Notes: a model not told the origin generated them from the letters alone. A stretch of DNA of 64,000 nucleotides from Yoonia sp. (GCA_023955335.1 JAGSGF010000005.1:40155-104154); one strand, 5' to 3'. Positions 27,810 to 36,619 are shown, counted from the first letter of the stretch. Numbers and translations: made by a program.

Positions 27810-28912
27810 TGGATGCGATGCCAAAGTGGGCCGATGTGGTCCTTATTCCGCTGATCAGTTTGATCCTTGCGGCAACCCTATCGGCGCTGGTGATCCTCGC
27901 TATTGGCGAAAGCCCCGTTGAGGCGCTGAACCTGATGGTTAAAGGCGCACTTGGGTCGACCTATGGCTGGGGCTATACGCTTTATTACGCCACCAACTTC
28001 ATCTTCACGGGGCTTGCCGTATCCATCGCGTTTCACGCCCGCATGTTCAATATCGGCGGCGAAGGTCAGGCGATGGTGGGTGGCTTAGGTGTTGCGCTGA
28101 TCTGCCTCTATATTCCATGGCCACATTGGTCATTGGCGCTGCTCGGTGGCACGATTGCTGCGGCATTGTTCGGTGCAGCGTGGGCGGCGATCCCTGCATT
28201 TTTGCAGGCCAAACGCGGCAGCCACATCGTGATCACGACAATTATGTTCAACTTTATTGCAGCAGCTATGCTGAACTACCTGCTTATCGGCGCGTTGAAA
28301 CCAAAAGGGTCGATGGAACCAGCAACGGGCAAATTTCCCGAAGCGACGCACCTGCCGTCGTTCCAGGACATGTTTAGCTTTGGGGAAACCGCACTATTCC
28401 GCGGCGCGCCCGCAAACGTATCGTTCTTTGTGGCGATATTGGCCTGTATCGCGGTCTGGGCGCTGATCTGGAAAACCAAGCTTGGCTATGAAATCCGCGC
28501 ATTTGGGCATTCTGATACAGCGGCAAAATATGCAGGTATTAGCCCCACCAAGATCATCATGATCTCTATGATGATCTCTGGCGGGCTTGCTGGCATGATG
28601 GCAATCAACAACGTGCAGGGAGAGGCCGAACGGCTGGTCCTCAACGCGGTCGAAGGCGCTGGCTTTATCGGCATAGCCGTCGCACTTATGGGACGCAGTC
28701 ACCCGTTTGGGGTATTCCTTGCGGCCCTGTTATTCGGGTTCTTGTACCAAGGCGGCGCAGAGCTGGCGCTATGGACAAAAATTCCGCGCGAAATGATCGT
28801 CGTTATTCAAGCCCTCGTAATCCTGTTCACAGGCGCACTTGATGACATGGTGCGAGTTCCGTTGGAACGGGTGTTCCTTGCTTTGAGGCGCCGCAAAGGG
28901 GGGGCAGCATAA
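27809..28912 (+). CDS. Nucleoside ABC transporter permease 1
   Basis: Inner-membrane subunit of the branched BPD/RbsC-like permease family (367 residues, about 8-10 helices). Typical segments include FHARMFNIGGEGQAMVGGLG and ISGGLAGMMAINNVQGEAERL. Together with the next gene it forms the heterodimeric channel. Start and stop codons overlap neighbours by one base on both sides, so translation is coupled. Confidence 0.93.
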   Translation: MDAMPKWADVVLIPLISLILAATLSALVILAIGESPVEALNLMVKGALGSTYGWGYTLYYATNFIFTGLAVSIAFHARMFNIGGEGQAMVGGLGVALICLYIPWPHWSLALLGGTIAAALFGAAWAAIPAFLQAKRGSHIVITTIMFNFIAAAMLNYLLIGALKPKGSMEPATGKFPEATHLPSFQDMFSFGETALFRGAPANVSFFVAILACIAVWALIWKTKLGYEIRAFGHSDTAAKYAGISPTKIIMISMMISGGLAGMMAINNVQGEAERLVLNAVEGAGFIGIAVALMGRSHPFGVFLAALLFGFLYQGGAELALWTKIPREMIVVIQALVILFTGALDDMVRVPLERVFLALRRRKGGAA

Positions 28913-29880
28913 TGGATCTATCAACCATTCTTCAGGTTCTGGACAGCACCGTCCGCCTTGCCACGCCATTGCTGCTTGCGTGTCTTGCGGGCCTTTTCTC
29001 TGAGCGGGCGGGTATTTTTGATATCGGCCTCGAAGGGAAAATGCTCGCCGCTGCGTTTCTGTCCGCCGCTGTCGCTTATACGTCGGGGTCTGCTTGGGTC
29101 GGTCTTGGGGCTGGTATCTTTGCGTCCTTGCTCTTGTCGGGCATCCACGGATTGGCGTCGATCACGTTCCGCGGAAACCAACTCATCTCGGGCGTGGCGA
29201 TTAACTTCTTGGCTGCGGGGCTCACGGTCGTTGTGGCGCAAAGCTGGTTTGGCCAAGGCGGGCGCACACCGCAATTGGCGGGATCTGCACGGTTCGAGCC
29301 GATCACCCTGCCTTTTGCCGATGCGCTGCGCGAGGTGCCCGTCTTAGGGCCGATCTATTATGAACTGATCTCGGGCCATACCGCGCTGGTCTACATCGCG
29401 CTGCTGTTCGTGCCACTGACGTGGTGGGTGCTGTACCGCACGCGATTTGGCCTGCGCCTGCGAGCGGTCGGTGAAAACCCGGCAGCGGTCGACACGGCCG
29501 GTATATCGGTTGTCTGGCTGCGCTATATGGCTGTGCTGATCTGCGGCGTGCTGTGCGGGATTGCGGGTGCCTATCTGGCGACTGCGCTGCAAGCCAGCTT
29601 TGTCAAAGACATGAGCGCAGGGCGAGGCTACATAGCACTGGCCGCCCTGATCTTTGCCAAGTGGCGGCCGTGGTATGCGCTTTATGCCTGCCTGCTGTTC
29701 GGGTTCCTGCAAGCCTTCGCGTTACGTCCCGATGTGATCCAGACCGTGTTTGGGTTTAAGGTAAACGCGCAACTGCTCGATGTGCTTCCATACATCCTGA
29801 CTGTGATCATTCTTGCGGGCTTTGTGGGCAAAGCCGTGCCACCGCGTGCAGGTGGACAGCCCTATGTCAAAGAACGCTAA
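28912..29880 (+). CDS. Nucleoside ABC transporter permease 2
   Basis: Second permease, 322 residues. It has SERAGIFDIGLEGKMLAAAF, the conserved FRGNQLISGVAINFLAAGL, and FGLRLRAVGENPAAVDTAGI, a coupling-helix region of this family. It ends the operon; a hairpin with a T-run follows at 29918. The full set (binding protein, double ATPase, two permeases) matches guanosine/adenosine uptake systems such as NupABC/YufNOPQ. The purine-nucleoside phosphorylase at 41 kb could act on the imported substrate. Confidence 0.93.
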   Translation: MDLSTILQVLDSTVRLATPLLLACLAGLFSERAGIFDIGLEGKMLAAAFLSAAVAYTSGSAWVGLGAGIFASLLLSGIHGLASITFRGNQLISGVAINFLAAGLTVVVAQSWFGQGGRTPQLAGSARFEPITLPFADALREVPVLGPIYYELISGHTALVYIALLFVPLTWWVLYRTRFGLRLRAVGENPAAVDTAGISVVWLRYMAVLICGVLCGIAGAYLATALQASFVKDMSAGRGYIALAALIFAKWRPWYALYACLLFGFLQAFALRPDVIQTVFGFKVNAQLLDVLPYILTVIILAGFVGKAVPPRAGGQPYVKER

Positions 29881-29917
29881 AGCCAGAAAACAAAGCCATT
29901 AAGTCCAACGGCGCAAG

Positions 29918-29942
29918 AAATGCTGCATTTGCAGCATTTTTC
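29918..29942 (+). terminator. Intrinsic terminator of the BMP operon
   Basis: AAATGCTGCA and TGCAGCATTT form a perfect palindrome (29918-29939) that runs into TTTTT. It lies 38 bases after the second permease stop. Confidence 0.75.
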
Positions 29943-30021
29943 GCCCCTTGGGGTTTGACATGCCGCTACGAAAGGTTTTTGGTGCTACTCAGCGGCCATA
30001 CACACCTTGCCGGGACAGCTC

Positions 30022-30936
30022 ATGCAGATTTATCTTCCTATCGCCGAAGTATCGGTGAACGCCTTCCTTTTACTTGGCTTGGGTGGAATCGTGGGTATTT
30101 TATCCGGCATGTTCGGCGTGGGCGGCGGGTTCTTAATGACACCACTATTGTTCTTTATAGGCATCCCCCCTGCGGTAGCCGTGGCAACCGAAGCAAACCA
30201 AATCGTTGCATCGTCATTCTCGGGTGTGCTGGCGCATCTGAAACGAAAAACTGTCGATTTGCGCATGGGCACCGTCCTGCTGATTGGCGGTCTTGCTGGG
30301 GCGGCCCTTGGGGTCATTGTTTTCAACTACTTGCGGTCCCTGGGTCAAGTCGATCTGCTGGTCAAACTTTGCTACGTTGTCTTCCTTGGCATCATCGGTG
30401 CGCTGATGTTCATCGAAAGCTTGAACGCGATCCGCAAATCCAAGAAATCGGGCGGACGGCCAACGCGGCGCAAACACACATGGCTGCACAACCTGCCATT
30501 CAAGGTGAAGTTCCGGGTTTCTGGTCTTTATATCTCGGTTATCCCGCCACTGATCGTCGGCGTGCTTGTGGGTATCTTGGCGGCAATTATGGGCGTGGGC
30601 GGCGGGTTCATCATGGTCCCTGCGATGATCTATCTGCTGGGCATGCCAACCAAAGTGGTCGTGGGCACTTCCCTGTTCCAGATCATCTTTGTGACAGCCT
30701 TCACCACAATGCTGCACGCGACGACGAACTTTACAGTTGATATCGTACTTGCGGTTCTGCTGCTTGTCGGCGGCGTGATCGGCGCACAAATCGGCACACG
30801 GATTGGCGTCAAGATGAAGGCAGAACAGCTGCGCATCTGGCTTGCAATCATGGTGCTGGCTGTCTGCTTCAAGCTGGGTTTGGACCTGCTGATCCAACCT
30901 ATCGAGCTATATTCACTCGGTGAGGGAGGCCACTAA
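30022..30936 (+). CDS. TauE/SafE (TSUP) family sulfite exporter-like permease
   Basis: Integral membrane protein of 304 residues with two repeats of the DUF81/TSUP domain. Each repeat carries the family signature: GILSGMFGVGGGFLMTPLL near residue 30 and GILAAIMGVGGGFIMVPAM near residue 195. Members transport sulfite, sulfonates or related anions; the substrate is not predictable. ATG 30022 gives a normal N-terminus; a TTG at 30007 is in frame. It is coupled (TAATG) to the TIGR02186 gene. Confidence 0.9.
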   Translation: MQIYLPIAEVSVNAFLLLGLGGIVGILSGMFGVGGGFLMTPLLFFIGIPPAVAVATEANQIVASSFSGVLAHLKRKTVDLRMGTVLLIGGLAGAALGVIVFNYLRSLGQVDLLVKLCYVVFLGIIGALMFIESLNAIRKSKKSGGRPTRRKHTWLHNLPFKVKFRVSGLYISVIPPLIVGVLVGILAAIMGVGGGFIMVPAMIYLLGMPTKVVVGTSLFQIIFVTAFTTMLHATTNFTVDIVLAVLLLVGGVIGAQIGTRIGVKMKAEQLRIWLAIMVLAVCFKLGLDLLIQPIELYSLGEGGH

Positions 30937-31685
30937 TGCTGCGTCTTATGTCCCTCATGTTGCTCTTGGCCCTGCCCGCGCAGGCCGAAGAAGAAATCAT
31001 CCTTGGCCTCAGCCAGACCGAAATCGACATCACCGCGACCTTTGTCGGGTCCGAAATTCTACTGTTTGGTGCGATCCGGCGTGACGCGCCTGTCCCTGAC
31101 GGCAATCTCGGGATTATCGTCACAGTGGCGGGCCCCGAAACGCCCGTGACCGTGCGGCGTAAAGAACGGCGGTTTGGTATTTGGGTCAACGTCGACGATG
31201 TGCAAATTGCAGCGGCGCCTTCCTTCTATGCCGTGGCATCTTCTGCCGATTTGTCCAAAGTGCTGCGCCCGTCCGAGGATTTGATCAACCGGATCACCAT
31301 TCCACAAGTCGTGCGCGAAGTTGGTACCAATGTGCTTGATAGCCAAAGTTTCGCGCGCGCATTGGTGCGTATTCGTGCGGGCAACGATCAATACCAACGG
31401 CTTGAAGGGGCGGTTGCGATTTCACGCGACACCCTATTCCAAACCCGTATTCAGATGCCCGCGAACCTGACGGAAGGGATCTATTTAGCCAGAATTTTCC
31501 TGACCCGTGACGGCGATGTGGTCGACGAATATGTGACCTCGATTCCTGTGAAAAAGGTCGGAATGGAACGGTGGCTTTATAACCTCGCGCACGAAAATGC
31601 ATTCCTATACGGCTTGATGTCGCTTGCGATCGCGATCGCAGCAGGCTGGAGCGCATCGGCAGTGTTTGGTTTTTTACGCCGCTAG
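30936..31685 (+). CDS. TIGR02186 family protein, transmembrane and exported
   Basis: A 249-residue protein with an N-terminal signal peptide (MLRLMSLMLLLALPAQA), a beta-rich periplasmic part (IILGLSQTEIDITATFVGSE, WVNVDDVQIAAAPSFYAVA) and one C-terminal membrane helix (AFLYGLMSLAIAIAAGWSAS). It matches the conserved TIGR02186 family known from alphaproteobacteria, whose function is unknown. It shares one base with the TSUP gene, and the two are usually found together, so it is likely an accessory of that transporter. The convergent helicase gene overlaps its end by four bases. Confidence 0.85.
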   Translation: MLRLMSLMLLLALPAQAEEEIILGLSQTEIDITATFVGSEILLFGAIRRDAPVPDGNLGIIVTVAGPETPVTVRRKERRFGIWVNVDDVQIAAAPSFYAVASSADLSKVLRPSEDLINRITIPQVVREVGTNVLDSQSFARALVRIRAGNDQYQRLEGAVAISRDTLFQTRIQMPANLTEGIYLARIFLTRDGDVVDEYVTSIPVKKVGMERWLYNLAHENAFLYGLMSLAIAIAAGWSASAVFGFLRR

Positions 31686-33211
31686 TCTTCTTCTGGCGCG
31701 GTCAGTTCCAGCGCGACCGGGGCGACATGCAGGTCATCGACAGAAAGAGGCATGCTTGGGCGCGCTAAACGGTTACGCACAACCCACCTTAGCTGTGTCT
31801 CTGCCCGCGTAATCGCAACATAGGCCAAGCGCTTCCACAATGGCTGTCCAGCCTCAACACGGCCCATCTTGGCTGCGATCTCAATATCTGGCGCGAACAC
31901 CTGCACTGTATCCCATTGACTGCCTTGCGCCTTGTGGATCGTCACCGCAGCACCGTGCAAAAACGTGGCACCCATCTTCGCGGCGAACGGAATGAACGGC
32001 TCCGCGTCACCCTCTTGTTCGATCTTTACAATCGATGCAGCACTGACCTGCGGGTCCTCGGCCCCCATGACATGCAAGCGGCTGAAACCAGGTTTACGAC
32101 CAGGTCCAAGGTATATGACTTGCGCGCCTTTAATCAAACCACGAGCCTCTAGGTCGAGGCGCTTTTTACGGTGCTTCATCGGCAATTCAATACCGTCACA
32201 GATCAGAGGCTCGCCAGCCAGCAGCTCGTCCATTGGGGCGTCAAATGCTGCCCGAAAGGCATGGATCAGCCGAATTCGGGTCGCGTTACGCCAAACCAGT
32301 ACGGGGCTGCGGGCCATCAAATCGGCTTCGACCCGCTGCGCCATCACGACACGTTCATCAACGGCAGCGGCCTCTGCGACCAACTTTTCAAACGCATAGA
32401 AATCGATCATCGGATCAGCCAATGCATGGGCCAGATCAAGGATCGGGCTGCCCGCATCTTGGCGGTGCACACGGCTTAGGGTTTGCACGCGTTCGGGCGG
32501 CATTGTCTCGAACACCATGCCGCCGGATGTTTGCACAGGGGGCAATTGGGCGGGATCACCAAACAGCACAAGCGTCGGGAAAATCTCTTGCAGGTCTGCG
32601 AATTGTTTGGCGTCCAACATAGAGCTTTCGTCAACAAAACCGATATCCATCGGTTCTTCGCGACGCTTCCATCCGGTGATGAAATCAGACCCGCGCAAGC
32701 CAGCAGCAGCCAACGCAGCCGGAACGGACTTATGCGTTTGAAACGACGAAAACGCGCGATCCAATGCGATGTCAGTCAGCCCTTCAATATCGGGGCGCTC
32801 GCCCTGTCCAGCCAACCATTCAGCAACTTTTTCGTATTCGGGATCATAGACCGGCGTGTATAAGATCCGGTGGATCGTAGTGGCTGGCACGCCGTGGTTA
32901 CGCAACACTGATGCGGCCTTATTGGTCGGCGCAAGAATAGCCAAGGTCCGGCGGTCTTTGCGCTTTTTGCCCTCCCAGTCGCCTGAAATAATATCGACAC
33001 CAGCCTCTTCCAACGCCTTATACAGGCGGGCCAAAAGCATCGTTTTTCCCGATCCTGCCTTGCCGATCACAGCCATCACAGACGACGTGTCCGCCTGAGG
33101 CGGCATCAGCAGGCTATCGTCCAGATCAACGCCCGACAACCGCAGGGCTGCGGTGACGCTATCCCAAGCTTCAGCCTGATCTTCGGAGAATGTAAGTGCT
33201 GTGCTGCTCAT
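31682..33211 (-). CDS. RecD/Dda-like ATP-dependent DNA helicase
   Basis: Superfamily 1B helicase of 509 residues. Motif I (Walker A) is GKAGSGKTM, motif Ia is APTNKAASVLR, motif II is FVDESSML, motif III is FGDPAQLPPV, and motif VI reads YVAITRAETQLRWVV. It is shorter than RecD and lacks the RecBCD-binding N-terminus, closer to Dda and UvrD_C_2 proteins. A probable role is DNA repair or restart. It lies 39 bases after luxI on the same strand and may be co-transcribed with the quorum-sensing genes. Confidence 0.88.
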   Translation of the reverse strand: MSSTALTFSEDQAEAWDSVTAALRLSGVDLDDSLLMPPQADTSSVMAVIGKAGSGKTMLLARLYKALEEAGVDIISGDWEGKKRKDRRTLAILAPTNKAASVLRNHGVPATTIHRILYTPVYDPEYEKVAEWLAGQGERPDIEGLTDIALDRAFSSFQTHKSVPAALAAAGLRGSDFITGWKRREEPMDIGFVDESSMLDAKQFADLQEIFPTLVLFGDPAQLPPVQTSGGMVFETMPPERVQTLSRVHRQDAGSPILDLAHALADPMIDFYAFEKLVAEAAAVDERVVMAQRVEADLMARSPVLVWRNATRIRLIHAFRAAFDAPMDELLAGEPLICDGIELPMKHRKKRLDLEARGLIKGAQVIYLGPGRKPGFSRLHVMGAEDPQVSAASIVKIEQEGDAEPFIPFAAKMGATFLHGAAVTIHKAQGSQWDTVQVFAPDIEIAAKMGRVEAGQPLWKRLAYVAITRAETQLRWVVRNRLARPSMPLSVDDLHVAPVALELTAPEED

Positions 33212-33250
33212 GACTGCACAGTATCCGCGTAGCCCGTGGCCTGCCAGCGG

Positions 33251-33883
33251 TTAAGCGGCTGTGCGGCGTTTAACCTTATGCCCAAATGACCGCTCGAACC
33301 AATGTTCCGACACTGCGCTAGACACCCCCGCGCGGCGCAATACAGCGGCGCGGTCGCGGCTGCGATACGCCCACAAGCCAACAGAAATTTTGTCACGTCC
33401 TTTGCCACGACTGCCCAAAACATCCGGGGCAGCACCGATCATGTTATAAATACGGACCATGCGGGCATCAAACACGCCCAACAGAGGGGTCAGATCAAAG
33501 GCGCGCATTAACTCTCCGCCTCCCAACATCAAGGCTGCAGCGACAGGGGCACCTGCACCTTGTGCGATGCAAAAACGGGTACACTCCCAAATCTGATCGG
33601 ATCGCACATCGGTATCACCCAAAAGGGAAGGGAAATGATCATGAACCATCGTACGCCCAGAGGTCGGTAGAAATCGCATTGATCCGCCATGACGGCCATC
33701 AGGCAATTCCCAAATCACGTATAGCGGGTTCATGGCATCATATTCATCCCGCTCAAACCCGTCGGCATCTACGTTCACATCCCACTTTAACCGGTCTCGG
33801 AATTGAACGGCGCGGTCACGGTGCATAGAATCGCGCAAAATTGGGTGCGCTGCCAATTGGTATGCGGTCAGATAACGCAACAT
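33251..33883 (-). CDS. luxI: Acyl-homoserine-lactone synthase (LuxI family)
   Basis: Makes the N-acyl-homoserine-lactone signal from SAM and acyl-ACP. The 210-residue protein has all conserved features: the N-terminal R and F in RDRAVQFRDRLKWDV, E and D in ERDEYD, the GGSMRFLPT block and the catalytic-region E-x-TRF in IWECTRFCI. Start ATG 33883 begins the conserved fold; GAAAGGAA lies upstream. The acyl-chain length cannot be predicted. It follows luxR on the same strand with a 94-base gap that holds a dyad element. Confidence 0.94.
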   Translation of the reverse strand: MLRYLTAYQLAAHPILRDSMHRDRAVQFRDRLKWDVNVDADGFERDEYDAMNPLYVIWELPDGRHGGSMRFLPTSGRTMVHDHFPSLLGDTDVRSDQIWECTRFCIAQGAGAPVAAALMLGGGELMRAFDLTPLLGVFDARMVRIYNMIGAAPDVLGSRGKGRDKISVGLWAYRSRDRAAVLRRAGVSSAVSEHWFERSFGHKVKRRTAA

Positions 33884-33897
33884 CAGCGTTCCTTTCA

Positions 33898-33914
33898 AAC
33901 TGGTTAAGCCAGCT
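33898..33914. promoter_or_regulatory. Dyad element upstream of luxI, possible LuxR site
   Basis: AACTGG-TTAAG-CCAGCT is a 17-base imperfect inverted repeat with the perfect core CTGG-N5-CCAG. It lies 15 to 31 bases before the luxI start in the luxR-luxI gap. Lux boxes in related bacteria contain CTG...CAG arms, but this one does not match a full 18-20 bp lux box, and it may only be a hairpin. Confidence 0.3.
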
Positions 33915-33977
33915 TTAAGGATCGTTGAGTTCGTGAAAGGAAAAATGACTGGACCGCGCGGCCGTCTGAAGAAACGG

Positions 33978-34733
33978 TTAACGGGCGGCGGCGCGTGGGT
34001 CTTCGCGTCCGGGCCAATTGCCTGCCGCTGCGCGTGCGGCCCCCCCAATGACGATCAACCCCTCGCACAATGCGCGTGCGACGGCATGTGTGGTGTTCAA
34101 TGCGCCCAGTTTAAATCGGGCACTCTCGATATAGGCACGCAAAGTATGTTCAGAAATTGAAAGCATCTCTGCGACTTGACCACGGCTATAACCCATCGCC
34201 AAAAACGTCAGCGCATCCGTTTCACGCGGTGACAAGGCGCGAACCGGCTCGGGGGCGCGGCCCTTTTCGAGCTTGAGCGCCTTTTGGTTAAGATAATGCG
34301 CAATAAGGATCAGATTGCGCTGTTCTGCCTGCGTGAAGTCGGACCACGCGGCATCATCTGTCGTGTGGGACACCGTGAATAACGCGAACTGGCCGTTTGG
34401 ACCGCGAATCGGGATCGTGAATCCCTGATTGCCGATGCCATGGTCAATCGCATCTTTGCGAAACGCACGCGCCGCGCGCGATGACCAATCTAGTCGTTTC
34501 CAATCCACGGGGTGAAAGCGCTGGAAGCTACCTGAAACAACGGGATCAATCCGCAGGTATTCCTTATCGACGTAATGTTGCACCCATTTCGGGTCGTAAG
34601 TACCAAAGCCATATTGTTCACCATCAGCGCTGACCCAATGATAAACGACGTGGTCAATCTTAAGCGAATCGCGCAGTCCGACGATCAGGCCCTGGAGTTG
34701 CTCAAGTGCGTCTGCCTTCTCCAGCCTGGACAA
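33978..34733 (-). CDS. luxR: LuxR family quorum-sensing transcriptional regulator
   Basis: Signal-dependent activator of 251 residues. The N-terminal autoinducer-binding domain has the invariant W, Y, D and P in WVQHYVDKEYLRIDPVV (about residues 52-68) and a conserved W in DWKRLDW. The C-terminal GerE helix-turn-helix (about 168-228) reads LSPRETDALTFLAMGYSRGQVAEM and SEHTLRAYIESARFKLG. No ATG is available before the conserved part: TTG 34733 is the only good start and lies 32 bases inside the preceding small ORF, with no strong ribosome-binding site, so translation coupling is likely. A short Ala/Arg-rich tail follows the HTH. Confidence 0.9.
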   Translation of the reverse strand: MSRLEKADALEQLQGLIVGLRDSLKIDHVVYHWVSADGEQYGFGTYDPKWVQHYVDKEYLRIDPVVSGSFQRFHPVDWKRLDWSSRAARAFRKDAIDHGIGNQGFTIPIRGPNGQFALFTVSHTTDDAAWSDFTQAEQRNLILIAHYLNQKALKLEKGRAPEPVRALSPRETDALTFLAMGYSRGQVAEMLSISEHTLRAYIESARFKLGALNTTHAVARALCEGLIVIGGAARAAAGNWPGREDPRAAAR

Positions 34734-34917
34734 AAATTGATCGAGTTTCAGCTGTCTCTCCTCGCACCGGCATCGGTGCTCCCGCAGTCATCTGGTCTAT
34801 CTCGGCTTGCGCAACGAGGGTCACATCATTCAATTGTACCGCCAGCAACGGCAGTCCATTCTTATGAGCGAAACTGCGCAGGTCAGCGAGCACGTCGATG
34901 ATCCAATTGTTTCCCAT
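34702..34917 (-). CDS. Small conserved-looking protein upstream of luxR
   Basis: A 71-residue protein, MGNNWIIDVLADLRSFAHKN at its N-terminus, with two amphipathic helices (residues 4-20 and 22-42) and a disordered tail. ATG 34917 has a perfect GGAGG six bases upstream, the best translation start in the locus, and the ORF overlaps luxR by 32 bases, so it probably couples luxR translation. I do not know its function; a small regulator or anti-activator of the quorum-sensing system is one possibility. Confidence 0.7.
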   Translation of the reverse strand: MGNNWIIDVLADLRSFAHKNGLPLLAVQLNDVTLVAQAEIDQMTAGAPMPVRGETAETRSIFVQAGEGRRT

Positions 34918-34938
34918 AATCAACCTCCAATGGTTTAG

Positions 34939-34953
34939 TTAATCAAACGTTAA
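34939..34953. promoter_or_regulatory. CtrA-box-like motif upstream of the luxR locus
   Basis: TTAA-N7-TTAA, followed by C, matches the classic full CtrA recognition pattern of alphaproteobacteria. It lies 22 bases before the small ORF start, next to the direct repeat TTAGTTAA (34935-34942 and 34974-34981) and the 12-bp palindrome TTAGTTAACTAA (34974-34985). The region is AT-rich, so a chance match is possible. Confidence 0.4.
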
Positions 34954-35061
34954 CAACTTATAGTAGCATCAAATTAGTTAACTAAATACTCGCCCGTTTA
35001 CCCCCCCCATAAACGGGGGGACGCCATTCCGCGAAGGTATTGAAATAAAACTATCCAATAC

Positions 35062-35098
35062 AAAAAACCGGCGCAGCCCTGTGAAAAGGCGCGCCGGT
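35062..35098 (-). terminator. Intrinsic terminator of ccr
   Basis: On the minus strand ACCGGCGC (35098-35091) pairs with GCGCCGGT (35074-35067) around a 16-base loop and continues into TTTTTTG. It lies about 28 bases after the ccr stop codon. Confidence 0.75.
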
Positions 35099-35125
35099 CA
35101 TGTTTCCGATCCGTTCGCAGTTTGG

Positions 35126-36406
35126 TTAACCTTGTGATTCGACCTGCGCGTCTTCAAATGTACGCAAACCAACCTTGGGAGATTGCACCAAAACGGCCAT
35201 ATTTCCGGGCTTATGTTCGTTGCGGCGCATTTTGGTGTGCGCAGCAGGAATATCGGCCCAAGTGAACACCTCGGACATACACGGATCAAGGCGACGCTCT
35301 ACCATCAGCTTATTGGCAGAAGACGCCTGCTTGAGATTGGCAAAGTGGCTGCCCTGCAAGCGTTTTTGGTGCATCCACATGTACCGCACGTCGAACGTTA
35401 GATTATATCCTGTCGTACCCGCACAAATCACAACCATGCCGCCGCGCTTACACACAAATGTGGACACAGGGAACGTCGCCTCGCCCGGGTGTTCAAACAC
35501 CATGTCGACGTTGTTCCCCTTGCCTGTAATCTCCCAGATCGCCTTGCCGAATTTGCGCGTCTCGGTGAACCATTCCTTATACTCGGGCGTGTTCACGGTT
35601 GGCATCTGGCCCCAACACTTGAAATCCTTGCGGTTGATCACGCCCTTGGCGCCCAGCGACATGACAAACTCGCGCTTGTCTTCTTCAGAGATGACACCGA
35701 TGGCGTTGGCGCCTGCTGTGTTAATCAACTGGATCGCATAAGATCCCAGCCCACCAGACGCGCCCCAAACCAGAACGTTCTGTCCAGGCTTCAGCTCGTG
35801 AGGGTGGTGCCCAAACAACATGCGGTACGCAGTGGCCAACGTCAGCGTATAGCACGCGCTTTCCTCCCACGTCAGATGCTGCGGACGAGGCATCAACTGC
35901 TGCGACTGGACACATGTGAACTGCGCAAATGACCCATCGGGTGTCTCATAGCCCCAGATACGCTGGCTTTCCGAAAACATCGGATCGCCGCCGTTGCATT
36001 CCTCATCATCGCCGTCGTCTTGGTTGCAATGAATGACAACCTCGTCGCCGACCTTCCAGCGTTTGACCTTGTCACCAACGGCCCAAACGATGCCCGACGC
36101 ATCAGACCCTGCGATGTGGAAATCGGCTTTGTGGACGTCAAAGGGGCTGATCGGAACACCCAGACCAGCCCAAACACCATTATAGTTCACACCAGCAGCC
36201 ATCACCATAACAAGCACTTCGTGGCTGTCAGGTTTAGTCACATCAACGACTTCGACCTCAAACGCCTTATCGGGTTCGCCATGACGTTCACGGCGGATCG
36301 TCCATGCATACATCTGCTCGGGGACGTGACCGATTGGGGGCATTTCACCCACTTCATATAGATCTTTGCCAGAGGCTGTTTTTGCCGTGTCCTGATCAAG
36401 GGCCAT
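35126..36406 (-). CDS. ccr: Crotonyl-CoA carboxylase/reductase
   Basis: Key enzyme of the ethylmalonyl-CoA pathway: NADPH-dependent reductive carboxylation of crotonyl-CoA to ethylmalonyl-CoA. The 426-residue medium-chain dehydrogenase fold has ASGIVWAVGDKVKRWKVGDE, the nucleotide-binding VLVWGASGGLGSYAIQLINT and WEITGKGNNVDMVFEHPGEA, all typical of Ccr. ATG 36406 is preferred: GGAG lies five bases upstream, whereas the in-frame ATG at 36418 lacks one. Upstream sequence holds motifs shared with mcl2. A terminator follows the stop. Confidence 0.96.
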   Translation of the reverse strand: MALDQDTAKTASGKDLYEVGEMPPIGHVPEQMYAWTIRRERHGEPDKAFEVEVVDVTKPDSHEVLVMVMAAGVNYNGVWAGLGVPISPFDVHKADFHIAGSDASGIVWAVGDKVKRWKVGDEVVIHCNQDDGDDEECNGGDPMFSESQRIWGYETPDGSFAQFTCVQSQQLMPRPQHLTWEESACYTLTLATAYRMLFGHHPHELKPGQNVLVWGASGGLGSYAIQLINTAGANAIGVISEEDKREFVMSLGAKGVINRKDFKCWGQMPTVNTPEYKEWFTETRKFGKAIWEITGKGNNVDMVFEHPGEATFPVSTFVCKRGGMVVICAGTTGYNLTFDVRYMWMHQKRLQGSHFANLKQASSANKLMVERRLDPCMSEVFTWADIPAAHTKMRRNEHKPGNMAVLVQSPKVGLRTFEDAQVESQG

Positions 36407-36440
36407 GTCCGTCTCCATCGTTCAAATTACCAAAATTGCC

Positions 36441-36543
36441 GCGCCGCAGAATCGGCGCTTTCGCCATAGGTCTAAAATTGACAAAGCAACAATGCAACCC
36501 ATTTAGGTCAGATATTGTAACTTTATTTCTTCTGCGGCGCAGA
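36441..36543. promoter_or_regulatory. ccr upstream region with repeated GCGGCGC motif and 12-mer shared with mcl2
   Basis: Within the 213-base leader upstream of ccr are GCGCCGCAGAA (36441-36451), its inverse copy inside TTCTGCGGCGCAGA (36530-36543, itself palindromic) and GGTCAGATATTG (36506-36517). The last string and the GCGGCGCA core recur upstream of mcl2 (49819-49923). Possible binding sites of an ethylmalonyl-CoA pathway regulator; no promoter is assigned. Confidence 0.35.
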
Positions 36544-36619
36544 GAAATCGATCACATTGCAGCATGACGACTATAGCATTCCGCACCTTTTGTCCGGCCA
36601 ACAGAATCAGCGGGTGCAA

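Noticed and set aside
28228..28237. CGTGATCACG, sharing the GTGATCAC core
   Set aside because: It is within the permease gene, encodes conserved residues, and lacks the flanking T and A.
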